Shown here: piece after piece, positions 1 through 14,800 of the stretch | How the letters are laid out: every line of letters starts with the position of its first letter | How positions within the stretch are numbered: the stretch's first letter is position 1 | Program-made: the position numbers and the translations under genes | The notes under the pieces: generated by a model | Seen by the model: the letters and a program-made list of their open reading frames with translations, nothing else | What the model was told of the DNA's origin: nothing | Database searches by the model: none | NCBI GenBank assembly: GCA_949358305.1 | Contig: OX442314.1 | Span: 65,233,369 to 65,297,368, forward strand | Source of the DNA: Strigamia acuminata | Lineage: Eukaryota; Arthropoda; Chilopoda; Geophilomorpha; Linotaeniidae | Direction of reading: 5' to 3' | DNA: 64,000 nucleotides

Positions 1-1547
1 AAAATTTTTTTTTCAAAATTTATTGCTTGGGTGTTGCTAAAACTTATATTGAAGGCTTCTACTAAGGTTTAAACACTATTTCTGAACGTTCAGAGACATT
101 GGACTTGTGGTGTTTGTGCTAAGTCAACTGTGATGAGATCAAAAGTCTATTCTCTCAAATCATTGGTTGGATGTTTCTAAAACTTACATTGGAGCCTTCT
201 ACTAAGGTTTAAACACTATTTCTGAACATTCAGAGACATTGGTCTTGTGGTGTTTGTGCTAAGTCAACTGCGATGAGATCAAAAGTCTATTCTCCCAAAT
301 CATTGGTTGGATGTTTCTAAAACTTACATTGGAGCCTTCTACTAAGGTTTAAACACTATTTCTGAACATTCAGAGACATTGGTCTTGTGGTGTTTGTGCT
401 AAGTCAACTGTGATTAGATCAAAAGTCTATTCTCCCAAATCATTGGTTGGATGTCTCTAAAACTTACATTGGAGCCTTCTACTAAGGTTTAAACACTATT
501 TCTGAACATTCAGAGACATTGGTCTTGTGGTGTTTGTGCTAAGTCAACTGTGATGAGATCAAAAGTCTATTCTCCCAAATCATTGGTTGGATGTTTCTAA
601 GACTTACATTGGAGCCTTCTACTAAGGTTTAAACACTATTTCTGAACATTCAGAGACATTGGTCTTGTGGTGTTTGTGCTAAGTCAACTGTGATGAGATC
701 AAAAGTCTATTCTCCTAAATCAATGGTTGAATGTTTCTAAAACTTACATTGGAGCCTTCTACTAAGGTTTAAACACTATTTCTGAACATTCAGAGACATT
801 GGACTTGTGGTGTTTGTGCTAAGTCAACTGTGATGAGATCAAAAGTCTATTCTCCCAAATCATTGGTTGGATGTCTCTAAAACTTACATTGGAGCCTTCT
901 ACTAAGGTTTAAACACTATTTCTGAACATTCAGAGACATTGGTCTTGTGGTGTTTGTGCTAAGTCAACTGTGATGAGATCAAAAGTCTATTCTCCTAAAT
1001 CAATGGTTGAATGTTTCTAAAACTTACATTGGAGCCTTCTACTAAGGTTTAAACACTATTTCTGAACATTCAGAGACATTGGACTTGTGGTGTTTGTGCT
1101 AAGTCAACTGTGATTAGATCAAAAGTCTATTCTCCCAAATCATTGGTTGGATGTTTCTAAAACTTACATTGGAGCCTTCTACTAAGGTTTAAACACTATT
1201 TCTGAACATTCAGAGACATTGGTCTTGTGGTGTTTGTGCTAAGTCAACTGTGATTAGATCAAAAGTCTATTCTCCCAAATCACTGGTTGGATGTCTCTAA
1301 AACTTACATTGGAGCCTTCTACTAAGGTTTAAACACTATTTCTGAACATTCAGAGACATTGGTCTTGTGGTGTTTGTGCTAAGTCAACTGTGATGAGATC
1401 AAAAGTCTATTCTCCCAAATCATTGGTTGGATGTTTCTAAAACTTACATTGGAGCCTTCTACTAAGGTTTAAACACTATTTCTGAACATTCAGAGACATT
1501 GGTCTTGTGGTGTTTGTGCTAAGTCAACTGCGATGTGAAATGAACTC
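1..1547. repeat. Higher-order satellite block A1 (internally deleted copy)
   Basis: This block begins in a T-rich monomer and repeats at 1548 with period 1547. It matches the beginning and end of the next block (1548-6158), including private variants such as tctcaaatcattgg near 152, ctaagactt near 597 and caaatcactgg near 1276. It lacks an internal stretch: the length difference is 3064 bp, exactly 20 monomers of 140 plus 2 of 132. It is therefore best read as an unequal-exchange deletion derivative of that block. The left edge of the window may truncate its true start. Confidence 0.85.
81..94. other. Perfect 14-bp palindrome within the satellite monomer
   Basis: TCTGAACGTTCAGA at 81-94 is its own reverse complement. 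It occurs in the type-I T-rich monomers (again near 1628 and 6239). The ordinary monomers carry TCTGAACATTCAGA, a 6-bp dyad around CA, so almost every monomer has this dyad. Monomers reading tctaaacattcag lose it. No protein-binding site is known to me for it. Confidence 0.8.
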
Positions 1548-1667
1548 AAAATTTTTTTTTCAAAATTTATTGCTTGGGTGTTGCTAAAACTTATATTGAA
1601 GGCTTCTACTAAGGTTTAAACACTATTTCTGAACGTTCAGAGACATTGGACTTGTGGTGTTTGTGCT
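1521..1667. repeat. T-rich variant satellite monomer (type I, 147 bp)
   Basis: Between two aagtcaactg landmarks this monomer is 147 bp instead of 140. Its first third is replaced by gcgatgtgaaatgaactc, then an A4T9 tract, then caaaatttattgcttggg, before rejoining the normal sequence at gttgctaaaactta. Type-II versions elsewhere have gcgatctgaaatgagctc and come as 147 bp, or 138 bp after a 9-bp loss. These monomers mark higher-order block boundaries. Confidence 0.85.
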
Positions 1668-4600
1668 AAGTCAACTGTGATGAGATCAAAAGTCTATTCT
1701 CTCAAATCATTGGTTGGATGTTTCTAAAACTTACATTGGAGCCTTCTACTAAGGTTTAAACACTATTTCTGAACATTCAGAGACATTGGTCTTGTGGTGT
1801 TTGTGCTAAGTCAACTGCGATGAGATCAAAAGTCTATTCTCCCAAATCATTGGTTGGATGTTTCTAAAACTTACATTGGAGCCTTCTACTAAGGTTTAAA
1901 CACTATTTCTGAACATTCAGAGACATTGGTCTTGTGGTGTTTGTGCTAAGTCAACTGTGATTAGATCAAAAGTCTATTCTCCCAAATCATTGGTTGGATG
2001 TCTCTAAAACTTACATTGGAGCCTTCTACTAAGGTTTAAACACTATTTCTGAACATTCAGAGACATTGGTCTTGTGGTGTTTGTGCTAAGTCAACTGTGA
2101 TGAGATCAAAAGTCTATTCTCCCAAATCATTGGTTGGATGTTTCTAAGACTTACATTGGAGCCTTCTACTAAGGTTTAAACACTATTTCTGAACATTCAG
2201 AGACATTGGTCTTGTGGTGTTTGTGCTAAGTCAACTGTGATGAGATCAAAAGTCTATTCTCCTAAATCAATGGTTGAATGTTTCTAAAACTTACATTGGA
2301 GCCTTCTACTAAGGTTTAAACACTATTTCTGAACATTCAGAGACATTGGACTTGTGGTGTTTGTGCTAAGTCAACTGTGATGAGATCAAAAGTCTATTCT
2401 CCCAAATCATTGGTTGGATGTCTCTAAAACTTACATTGGAGCCTTCTACTAAGGTTTAAACACTATTTCTGAACATTCAGAGACATTGGTCTTGTGGTGT
2501 TTGTGCTAAGTCAACTGTGATGAGATCAAAAGTCTATTCTCCCAAATCATTGGTTGGATGTTTCTAAAACTTACATTGGAGCCTTCTACTAAGGTTTAAA
2601 CACTATTTCTGAACATTCAGAGACATTGGTCTTGTGGTGTTTGTGCTAAGTCAACTGTGATGAGATCAAAAGTCTATTCTCCTAAATCAATGGTTGAATG
2701 TTTCTAAAACTTACATTGGAGCCTTCTACTAAGGTTTAAACACTATTTCTGAACATTCAGAGACATTGGACTTGTGGTGTTTGTGCTAAGTCAACTGTGA
2801 TGAGATCAAAAGTCTATTCTCCCAAATCATTGGTTGGATGTTTCTAAAACTTACATTAGAGCCTTCTACTAAGGTTTAAACACTATTTCTAAACATTCAG
2901 AGACATTGGTCTTGTGGTGTTTGTGCTAAGTCAACTGTGATTAGATCAAAAGTCTATTCTCCCAAATCATTGGTTGGATGTCTCTAAAACTTACATTGGA
3001 GCCTTCTACTAAGGTTTAAACACTATTTCTGAACATTCAGAGACATTGGTCTTGTGGTGTTTGTGCTAAGTCAACTGTGATGAGATCAAAAGTCTATTCT
3101 CCCAAATCATTGGTTGGATGTTTCTAAAACTTACATCGGAGCCTTCTACTAAGGTTTAAACACTATTTCTGAACATTCAGAGACATTGGTCTTGTGGTGT
3201 TTGTGCTAAGTCAACTGTGATGAGATCAAAAGTCTATTCTCCCAAATCATTGGTTGGATGTTTCTAAAACTTACATTGGAGCCTTCTACTAAGGTTTAAA
3301 CACTATTTCTGAACATTCAGAGACATTGGTCTTGTGGTGTTTGTGCTAAGTCAACTGTGATGAGATCAAAAGTCTATTCTCCTAAATCAATGGTTGAATG
3401 TTTCTAAAACTTACATTGGAGCCTTCTACTAAGGTTTAAACACTATTTCTGAACATTCAGAGACATTGGACTTGTGGTGTTTCTGCTAAGTCAACTGTGA
3501 TGAGATCAAAAGTCTATTCTCCCAAATCATTGGTTGGATGTTTCTAAAACTTACATTGGAGCCTTCTACTAAGGTTTAAACACTATTTCTAAACATTCAG
3601 AGACATTGGTCTTGTGGTGTTTGTGCTAAGTCAACTGTGATGAGATCAAAAGTCTATTCTCCCAAATCATTGGTTGGATGTTTCTAAAACTTACATTGGA
3701 GCCTTCTACTAAGGTTTAAACACTATTTCTGAACATTCAGAGACATTGGTCTTGTGGTGTTTGTGCTAAGTCAACTGTGATTAGATCAAAAGTCTATTCT
3801 CCCAAATCATTGGTTGGATGTCTCTAAAACTTACATTGGAGCCTTCTACTAAGGTTTAAACACTATTTCTGAACATTCAGAGACATTGGTCTTGTGGTGT
3901 TTGTGCTAAGTCAACTGTGATGAGATCAAAAGTCTATTCTCCTAAATCAATGGTTGAATGTTTCTAAAACTTACATTGGAGCCTTCTACTAAGGTTTAAA
4001 CACTATTTCTGAACATTCAGAGACATTGGACTTGTGGTGTTTCTGCTAAGTCAACTGTGATGAGATCAAAAGTCTATTCTCCCAAATCATTGGTTGGATG
4101 TTTCTAAAACTTACATTGGAGCCTTCTACTAAGATTTAAACACTATTTCTAAACATTCAGAGACATTGGTCTTGTGGTGTTTGTGCTAAGTCAACTGTGA
4201 TGAGATCAAAAGTCTATTCTCCCAAATCATTGGTTGGATGTTTCTAAAACTTACATTGGAGCCTTCTACTAAGGTTTAAACACTATTTCTGAACATTCAG
4301 AGACATTGGTCTTGTGGTGTTTGTGCTAAGTCAACTGTGATTAGATCAAAAGTCTATTCTCCCAAATCATTGGTTGGATGTCTCTAAAACTTACATTGGA
4401 GCCTTCTACTAAGGTTTAAACACTATTTCTGAACATTCAGAGACATTGGTCTTGTGGTGTTTGTGCTAAGTCAACTGTGATGAGATCAAAAGTCTATTCT
4501 CCCAAATCATTGGTTGGATGTTTCTAAAATTTACATTGGAGCCTTCTACTAAGGTTTAAACACTATTTCTGAACATTCAGAGACATTGGTCTTGTGGTGT

Positions 4601-6158
4601 TTGTGCTAAGTCAACTGTGATGAGATCAAAAGTCTATTCTCCTAAATCAATGGTTGAATGTTTCTAAAACTTACATTGGAGCCTTCTACTAAGGTTTAAA
4701 CACTATTTCTGAACATTCAGAGACATTGGACTTGTGGTGTTTGTGCTAAGTCAACTGTAATGAGATCAAAAGTCTATTCTTCCAAATCATTGGTTGGATG
4801 TTTCTAAAACTTACATTGGAGCCTTCTACTAAGGTTTAAACACTATTTCTGAACATTCAGAGACATTGGACTTGTGGTGTTTGTGCTAAGTCAACTGTGA
4901 TGAGATCAAAAGTCTATTCTCCCAAATCATTGGTTGGATGTTTCTAAAACTTACATTGGAGCCTTCTACTAAGGTTTAAACACTATTTCTGAACATTCAG
5001 AGACATTGGTGTTTGTGCTAAGTCAACTGTGATGAGATCAAAAGTCTATTCTCCCAAATCATTGGTTGGATGTTTCTAAAACTTACATTGGAGCCTTCTA
5101 CTAAGGTTTAAACACTATTTCTGAACATTCAGAGACATTGGACTTGTGGTGTTTGTGCTAAGTCAACTGTGATGAGATCAAAAGTCTATTCTCCCAAATC
5201 ATTGGTTGGATGTTTCTAAAACTTACATTGGAGCCTTCTACTAAGGTTTAAACACTATTTCTGAACATTCAGAGACATTGGTGTTTGTGCTAAGTCAACT
5301 GTGATGAGATCAAAAGTCTATTCTCCCAAATCATTGGTTGGATGTTTCTAAAACTTACATTGGAGCCTTCTACTAAGGTTTAAACACTATTTCTGAACAT
5401 TCAGAGACATTGGACTTGTGGTGTTTGTGCTAAGTCAACTGTGATTAGATCAAAAGTCTATTCTCCCAAATCATTGGTTGGATGTCTCTAAAACTTACAT
5501 TGGAGCCTTCTACTAAGGTTTAAACACTATTTCTGAACATTCAGAGACATTGGTCTTGTGGTGTTTGTGCTAAGTCAACTGTGATGAGATCAAAAGTCTA
5601 TTCTCCTAAATCAATGGTTGAATGTTTCTAAAACTTACATTGGAGCCTTCTACTAAGGTTTAAACACTATTTCTGAACATTCAGAGACATTGGACTTGTG
5701 GTGTTTGTGCTAAGTCAACTGTGATTAGATCAAAAGTCTATTCTCCCAAATCATTGGTTGGATGTTTCTAAAACTTACATTGGAGCCTTCTACTAAGGTT
5801 TAAACACTATTTCTGAACATTCAGAGACATTGGTCTTGTGGTGTTTGTGCTAAGTCAACTGTGATTAGATCAAAAGTCTATTCTCCCAAATCACTGGTTG
5901 GATGTCTCTAAAACTTACATTGGAGCCTTCTACTAAGGTTTAAACACTATTTCTGAACATTCAGAGACATTGGTCTTGTGGTGTTTGTGCTAAGTCAACT
6001 GTGATGAGATCAAAAGTCTATTCTCCCAAATCATTGGTTGGATGTTTCTAAAACTTACATTGGAGCCTTCTACTAAGGTTTAAACACTATTTCTGAACAT
6101 TCAGAGACATTGGTCTTGTGGTGTTTGTGCTAAGTCAACTGCGATGTGAAATGAACTC
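1548..6158. repeat. Higher-order satellite block A2 (4611 bp)
   Basis: This 4611-bp block starts with the type-I T-rich monomer (gcgatgtgaaatgaactc) and ends just before the next one. It carries rare variants that recur in block A3 at an offset of 4611: ttacatcgg near 3133, ttctgctaag near 3481 and 4041, aagatttaaac near 4130, and a tgtaatgagatc/tcttccaaatc monomer near 4755. Shared private variants show that the block was copied as a unit rather than monomer by monomer. Confidence 0.88.
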
Positions 6159-9100
6159 AAAATTTTTTTTTCAAAATTTATTGCTTGGGTGTTGCTAAAA
6201 CTTATATTGAAGGCTTCTACTAAGGTTTAAACACTATTTCTGAACGTTCAGAGACATTGGACTTGTGGTGTTTGTGCTAAGTCAACTGTGATGAGATCAA
6301 AAGTCTATTCTCTCAAATCATTGGTTGGATGTTTCTAAAACTTACATTGGAGCCTTCTACTAAGGTTTAAACACTATTTCTGAACATTCAGAGACATTGG
6401 TCTTGTGGTGTTTGTGCTAAGTCAACTGCGATGAGATCAAAAGTCTATTCTCCCAAATCATTGGTTGGATGTTTCTAAAACTTACATTGGAGCCTTCTAC
6501 TAAGGTTTAAACACTATTTCTGAACATTCAGAGACATTGGTCTTGTGGTGTTTGTGCTAAGTCAACTGTGATTAGATCAAAAGTCTATTCTCCCAAATCA
6601 TTGGTTGGATGTCTCTAAAACTTACATTGGAGCCTTCTACTAAGGTTTAAACACTATTTCTGAACATTCAGAGACATTGGTCTTGTGGTGTTTGTGCTAA
6701 GTCAACTGTGATGAGATCAAAAGTCTATTCTCCCAAATCATTGGTTGGATGTTTCTAAGACTTACATTGGAGCCTTCTACTAAGGTTTAAACACTATTTC
6801 TGAACATTCAGAGACATTGGTCTTGTGGTGTTTGTGCTAAGTCAACTGTGATGAGATCAAAAGTCTATTCTCCTAAATCAATGGTTGAATGTTTCTAAAA
6901 CTTACATTGGAGCCTTCTACTAAGGTTTAAACACTATTTCTGAACATTCAGAGACATTGGACTTGTGGTGTTTGTGCTAAGTCAACTGTGATGAGATCAA
7001 AAGTCTATTCTCCCAAATCATTGGTTGGATGTCTCTAAAACTTACATTGGAGCCTTCTACTAAGGTTTAAACACTATTTCTGAACATTCAGAGACATTGG
7101 TCTTGTGGTGTTTGTGCTAAGTCAACTGTGATGAGATCAAAAGTCTATTCTCCCAAATCATTGGTTGGATGTTTCTAAAACTTACATTGGAGCCTTCTAC
7201 TAAGGTTTAAACACTATTTCTGAACATTCAGAGACATTGGTCTTGTGGTGTTTGTGCTAAGTCAACTGTGATGAGATCAAAAGTCTATTCTCCTAAATCA
7301 ATGGTTGAATGTTTCTAAAACTTACATTGGAGCCTTCTACTAAGGTTTAAACACTATTTCTGAACATTCAGAGACATTGGACTTGTGGTGTTTGTGCTAA
7401 GTCAACTGTGATGAGATCAAAAGTCTATTCTCCCAAATCATTGGTTGGATGTTTCTAAAACTTACATTAGAGCCTTCTACTAAGGTTTAAACACTATTTC
7501 TAAACATTCAGAGACATTGGTCTTGTGGTGTTTGTGCTAAGTCAACTGTGATTAGATCAAAAGTCTATTCTCCCAAATCATTGGTTGGATGTCTCTAAAA
7601 CTTACATTGGAGCCTTCTACTAAGGTTTAAACACTATTTCTGAACATTCAGAGACATTGGTCTTGTGGTGTTTGTGCTAAGTCAACTGTGATGAGATCAA
7701 AAGTCTATTCTCCCAAATCATTGGTTGGATGTTTCTAAAACTTACATCGGAGCCTTCTACTAAGGTTTAAACACTATTTCTGAACATTCAGAGACATTGG
7801 TCTTGTGGTGTTTGTGCTAAGTCAACTGTGATGAGATCAAAAGTCTATTCTCCCAAATCATTGGTTGGATGTTTCTAAAACTTACATTGGAGCCTTCTAC
7901 TAAGGTTTAAACACTATTTCTGAACATTCAGAGACATTGGTCTTGTGGTGTTTGTGCTAAGTCAACTGTGATGAGATCAAAAGTCTATTCTCCTAAATCA
8001 ATGGTTGAATGTTTCTAAAACTTACATTGGAGCCTTCTACTAAGGTTTAAACACTATTTCTGAACATTCAGAGACATTGGACTTGTGGTGTTTCTGCTAA
8101 GTCAACTGTGATGAGATCAAAAGTCTATTCTCCCAAATCATTGGTTGGATGTTTCTAAAACTTACATTGGAGCCTTCTACTAAGGTTTAAACACTATTTC
8201 TAAACATTCAGAGACATTGGTCTTGTGGTGTTTGTGCTAAGTCAACTGTGATGAGATCAAAAGTCTATTCTCCCAAATCATTGGTTGGATGTTTCTAAAA
8301 CTTACATTGGAGCCTTCTACTAAGGTTTAAACACTATTTCTGAACATTCAGAGACATTGGTCTTGTGGTGTTTGTGCTAAGTCAACTGTGATTAGATCAA
8401 AAGTCTATTCTCCCAAATCATTGGTTGGATGTCTCTAAAACTTACATTGGAGCCTTCTACTAAGGTTTAAACACTATTTCTGAACATTCAGAGACATTGG
8501 TCTTGTGGTGTTTGTGCTAAGTCAACTGTGATGAGATCAAAAGTCTATTCTCCTAAATCAATGGTTGAATGTTTCTAAAACTTACATTGGAGCCTTCTAC
8601 TAAGGTTTAAACACTATTTCTGAACATTCAGAGACATTGGACTTGTGGTGTTTCTGCTAAGTCAACTGTGATGAGATCAAAAGTCTATTCTCCCAAATCA
8701 TTGGTTGGATGTTTCTAAAACTTACATTGGAGCCTTCTACTAAGATTTAAACACTATTTCTAAACATTCAGAGACATTGGTCTTGTGGTGTTTGTGCTAA
8801 GTCAACTGTGATGAGATCAAAAGTCTATTCTCCCAAATCATTGGTTGGATGTTTCTAAAACTTACATTGGAGCCTTCTACTAAGGTTTAAACACTATTTC
8901 TGAACATTCAGAGACATTGGTCTTGTGGTGTTTGTGCTAAGTCAACTGTGATTAGATCAAAAGTCTATTCTCCCAAATCATTGGTTGGATGTCTCTAAAA
9001 CTTACATTGGAGCCTTCTACTAAGGTTTAAACACTATTTCTGAACATTCAGAGACATTGGTCTTGTGGTGTTTGTGCTAAGTCAACTGTGATGAGATCAA

Positions 9101-10761
9101 AAGTCTATTCTCCCAAATCATTGGTTGGATGTTTCTAAAATTTACATTGGAGCCTTCTACTAAGGTTTAAACACTATTTCTGAACATTCAGAGACATTGG
9201 TCTTGTGGTGTTTGTGCTAAGTCAACTGTGATGAGATCAAAAGTCTATTCTCCTAAATCAATGGTTGAATGTTTCTAAAACTTACATTGGAGCCTTCTAC
9301 TAAGGTTTAAACACTATTTCTGAACATTCAGAGACATTGGACTTGTGGTGTTTGTGCTAAGTCAACTGTAATGAGATCAAAAGTCTATTCTTCCAAATCA
9401 TTGGTTGGATGTTTCTAAAACTTACATTGGAGCCTTCTACTAAGGTTTAAACACTATTTCTGAACATTCAGAGACATTGGACTTGTGGTGTTTGTGCTAA
9501 GTCAACTGTGATGAGATCAAAAGTCTATTCTCCCAAATCATTGGTTGGATGTTTCTAAAACTTACATTGGAGCCTTCTACTAAGGTTTAAACACTATTTC
9601 TGAACATTCAGAGACATTGGTGTTTGTGCTAAGTCAACTGTGATGAGATCAAAAGTCTATTCTCCCAAATCATTGGTTGGATGTTTCTAAAACTTACATT
9701 GGAGCCTTCTACTAAGGTTTAAACACTATTTCTGAACATTCAGAGACATTGGACTTGTGGTGTTTGTGCTAAGTCAACTGTGATGAGATCAAAAGTCTAT
9801 TCTCCCAAATCATTGGTTGGATGTTTCTAAAACTTACATTGGAGCCTTCTACTAAGGTTTAAACACTATTTCTGAACATTCAGAGACATTGGTGTTTGTG
9901 CTAAGTCAACTGTGATGAGATCAAAAGTCTATTCTCCCAAATCATTGGTTGGATGTTTCTAAAACTTACATTGGAGCCTTCTACTAAGGTTTAAACACTA
10001 TTTCTGAACATTCAGAGACATTGGACTTGTGGTGTTTGTGCTAAGTCAACTGTGATTAGATCAAAAGTCTATTCTCCCAAATCATTGGTTGGATGTCTCT
10101 AAAACTTACATTGGAGCCTTCTACTAAGGTTTAAACACTATTTCTGAACATTCAGAGACATTGGTCTTGTGGTGTTTGTGCTAAGTCAACTGTGATGAGA
10201 TCAAAAGTCTATTCTCCCAAATCATTGGTTGGATGTTTCTAAAATTTACATTGGAGCCTTCTACTAAGGTTTAAACACTATTTCTGAACATTCAGAGACA
10301 TTGGTCTTGTGGTGTTTGTGCTAAGTCAACTGTGATGAGATCAAAAGTCTATTCTCCTAAATCAATGGTTGAATGTTTCTAAAACTTACATTGGAGCCTT
10401 CTACTAAGGTTTAAACACTATTTCTGAACATTCAGAGACATTGGACTTGTGGTGTTTGTGCTAAGTCAACTGTGATGAGATCAAAAGTCTATTCTCCCAA
10501 ATCATTGGTTGGATGTTTCTAAAACTTACATTGGAGCCTTCTACTAAGGTTTAAACACTATTTCTGAACATTCAGAGACATTGGACTTGTGGTGTTTGTG
10601 CTAAGTCAACTGTGATGAGATCAAAAGTCTATTCTCCCAAATCATTGGTTGGATGTTTCTAAAACTTACATTGGAGCCTTCTACTAAGGTTTAAACACTA
10701 TTTCTGAACATTCAGAGACATTGGTGTTTGTGCTAAGTCAACTGCGATCTGAAATGAGCTC
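6159..10761. repeat. Higher-order satellite block A3 (4603 bp)
   Basis: Near-identical to block A2 for about the first 4 kb (through roughly 10200). It then switches to a different monomer order (a ctaaaatttac monomer, then the aatcaatgg type) that matches the end of the array near 20500-21050, and it ends at a type-II T-rich monomer (gcgatctgaaatgagctc). The switch point is a candidate recombination junction between two higher-order repeat families. Confidence 0.85.
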
Positions 10762-11871
10762 AAAATTTTTTTTTCAAAATTTATTGCTTGGGTGTTGCTA
10801 AAACTTACATCTACAAAGGTTTAAACACTATTTATAAACATTCAGACACATTGGACTTGTGGTGTTTGTGCTAAGTCAACTGTGATGAGATCAAAAGTCT
10901 ATTCTCCCAAATCATTGGTTGGATGTTTCTAAAACTTACATTAGAGCCTTCTACTAAGGTTTAAACACTATTTCTAAACATTCAGAGACATTGGTCTTGT
11001 GGTGTTTGTGCTAAGTCAACTGTGATTAGATCAAAAGTTTATTCTCCCAAATCATTGGTTGGATGTCTCTAAAACTTACATTGGAGCCTTCTACTAAGGT
11101 TTAAACACTATTTCTGAACATTCAGAGACATTGGTCTTGTGGTGTTTGTGCTAAGTCAACTGTGATGAGATCAAAAGTCTATTCTCCCAAATCATTGGTT
11201 GGATGTTTCTAAAACTTACATTGGAGCCTTCTACTAAGGTTTAAACACTATTTCTGAACATTCAGAGACATTGGTCTTGTGGTGTTTGTGCTAAGTCAAC
11301 TGTGATGAGATCAAAAGTCTATTCTCCCAAATCATTGGTTGGATGTTTCTAAAACTTACATTGGAGCCTTCTACTAAGGTTTAAACACTATTTCTGAACA
11401 TTCAGAGACATTGGTCTTGTGGTGTTTGTGCTAAGTCAACTGTGATGAGATCAAAAGTCTATTCTCCCAAATCATTGGTTGGATGTTTCTAAAACTTACA
11501 TTGGAGCCTTCTACTAAGGTTTAAACACTATTTCTGAACATTCAGAGACATTGGACTTGTGGTGTTTGTGCTAAGTCAACTGTGATGAGATCAAAAGTCT
11601 ATTCTCCCAAATCATTGGTTGGATGTTTCTAAAACTTACATTGGAGCCTTCTACTAAGGTTTAAACACTATTTCTGAACATTCAGAGACATTGGACTTGT
11701 GGTGTTTGTGCTAAGTCAACTGTGATGAGATCAAAAGTCTATTCTCCCAAATCATTGGTTGGATGTTTCTAAAACTTACATTGGAGCCTTCTACTAAGGT
11801 TTAAACACTATTTCTGAACATTCAGAGACATTGGTGTTTGTGCTAAGTCAACTGCGATCTGAAATGAGCTC

Positions 11872-14800
11872 AAAATTTTTTTTTCAAAATTTATTGCTTG
11901 GGTGTTGCTAAAACTTACATTTAAGGCTTCTACAAAGGTTTAAACACTATTTATAAACATTCAGACACATTGGACTTGTGGTGTTTGTGCTAAGTCAACT
12001 GTGATGAGATCAAAAGTCTATTCTCCCAAATCATTGGTTGGATGTTTCTAAAACTTACATTGGAGCCTTCTACTAAGGTTTAAACACTATTTCTGAACAT
12101 TCAGAGACATTGGTCTTGTGGTGTTTGTGCTAAGTCAACTGTGATGAGATCAAAAGTCTATTCTCCCAAATCATTGGTTGGATGTTTCTAAAACTTACAT
12201 TGGAGCCTTCTACTAAGGTTTAAACACTATTTCTAAACATTCAAAGACATTGGTGTTTGTGCTAAGTCAACTGCGATCTGAAATGAGCTCAAAATTTTTT
12301 TTTCAAAATTTATTGCTTGGGTGTTGCTAAAACTTACATTTAAGGCTTCTACAAAGGTTTAAACACTATTTATAAACATTCAGACACATTGGACTTGTGG
12401 TGTTTGTGCTAAGTCAACTGTGATGAGATCAAAAGTCTATTCTCCCAAATCATTGGTTGGATGTTTCTAAAACTTACATTGGAGCCTTCTACTAAGGTTT
12501 AAACACTATTTCTGAACATTCAGAGACATTGGTCTTGTGGTGTTTGTGCTAAGTCAACTGTGATGAGATCAAAAGTCTATTCTCCTAAATCAATGGTTGA
12601 ATGTTTCTAAAACTTACATTGGAGCCTTCTACTAAGGTTTAAACACTATTTCTGAACATTCAGAGACATTGGACTTGTGGTGTTTCTGCTAAGTCAACTG
12701 TGATGAGATCAAAAGTCTATTCTCCCAAATCATTGGTTGGATGTTTCTAAAACTTACATTGGAGCCTTCTACTAAGGTTTAAACACTATTTCTAAACATT
12801 CAGAGACATTGGTCTTGTGGTGTTTGTGCTAAGTCAACTGTGATGAGATCAAAAGTCTATTCTCCCAAATCATTGGTTGGATGTTTCTAAAACTTACATT
12901 GGAGCCTTCTACTAAGGTTTAAACACTATTTCTGAACATTCAGAGACATTGGTCTTGTGGTGTTTGTGCTAAGTCAACTGTGATTAGATCAAAAGTCTAT
13001 TCTCCCAAATCATTGGTTGGATGTCTCTAAAACTTACATTGGAGCCTTCTACTAAGGTTTAAACACTATTTCTGAACATTCAGAGACATTGGTCTTGTGG
13101 TGTTTGTGCTAAGTCAACTGTGATGAGATCAAAAGTCTATTCTCCTAAATCAATGGTTGAATGTTTCTAAAACTTACATTGGAGCCTTCTACTAAGGTTT
13201 AAACACTATTTCTGAACATTCAGAGACATTGGACTTGTGGTGTTTGTGCTAAGTCAACTGTGATGAGATCAAAAGTCTATTCTCCCAAATCATTGGTTGG
13301 ATGTTTCTAAAACTTACATTGGAGCCTTCTACTAAGGTTTAAACACTATTTCTGAACATTCAGAGACATTGGACTTGTGGTGTTTGTGCTAAGTCAACTG
13401 TGATGAGATCAAAAGTCTATTCTCCCAAATCATTGGTTGGATGTTTCTAAAACTTACATTGGAGCCTTCTACTAAGGTTTAAACACTATTTCTGAACATT
13501 CAGAGACATTGGTGTTTGTGCTAAGTCAACTGCGATCTGAAATGAGCTCAAAATTTTTTTTTCAAAATTTATTGCTTGGGTGTTGCTAAAACTTACATTT
13601 AAGGCTTCTACAAAGGTTTAAACACTATTTATAAACATTCAGACACATTGGACTTGTGGTGTTTGTGCTAAGTCAACTGTGATGAGATCAAAAGTCTATT
13701 CTCCCAAATCATTGGTTGGATGTTTCTAAAACTTACATTGGAGCCTTCTACTAAGGTTTAAACACTATTTCTGAACATTCAGAGACATTGGTCTTGTGGT
13801 GTTTGTGCTAAGTCAACTGTGATGAGATCAAAAGTCTATTCTCCCAAATCATTGGTTGGATGTTTCTAAAACTTACATTGGAGCCTTCTACTAAGGTTTA
13901 AACACTATTTCTAAACATTCAAAGACATTGGTGTTTGTGCTAAGTCAACTGCGATCTGAAATGAGCTCAAAATTTTTTTTTCAAAATTTATTGCTTGGGT
14001 GTTGCTAAAACTTACATTTAAGGCTTCTACAAAGGTTTAAACACTATTTATAAACATTCAGACACATTGGACTTGTGGTGTTTGTGCTAAGTCAACTGTG
14101 ATGAGATCAAAAGTCTATTCTCCCAAATCATTGGTTGGATGTTTCTAAAACTTACATTGGAGCCTTCTACTAAGGTTTAAACACTATTTCTGAACATTCA
14201 GAGACATTGGTCTTGTGGTGTTTGTGCTAAGTCAACTGTGATGAGATCAAAAGTCTATTCTCCTAAATCAATGGTTGAATGTTTCTAAAACTTACATTGG
14301 AGCCTTCTACTAAGGTTTAAACACTATTTCTGAACATTCAGAGACATTGGACTTGTGGTGTTTCTGCTAAGTCAACTGTGATGAGATCAAAAGTCTATTC
14401 TCCCAAATCATTGGTTGGATGTTTCTAAAACTTACATTGGAGCCTTCTACTAAGGTTTAAACACTATTTCTAAACATTCAGAGACATTGGTCTTGTGGTG
14501 TTTGTGCTAAGTCAACTGTGATGAGATCAAAAGTCTATTCTCCCAAATCATTGGTTGGATGTTTCTAAAACTTACATTGGAGCCTTCTACTAAGGTTTAA
14601 ACACTATTTCTGAACATTCAGAGACATTGGTCTTGTGGTGTTTGTGCTAAGTCAACTGTGATTAGATCAAAAGTCTATTCTCCCAAATCATTGGTTGGAT
14701 GTCTCTAAAACTTACATTGGAGCCTTCTACTAAGGTTTAAACACTATTTCTGAACATTCAGAGACATTGGTCTTGTGGTGTTTGTGCTAAGTCAACTGTG

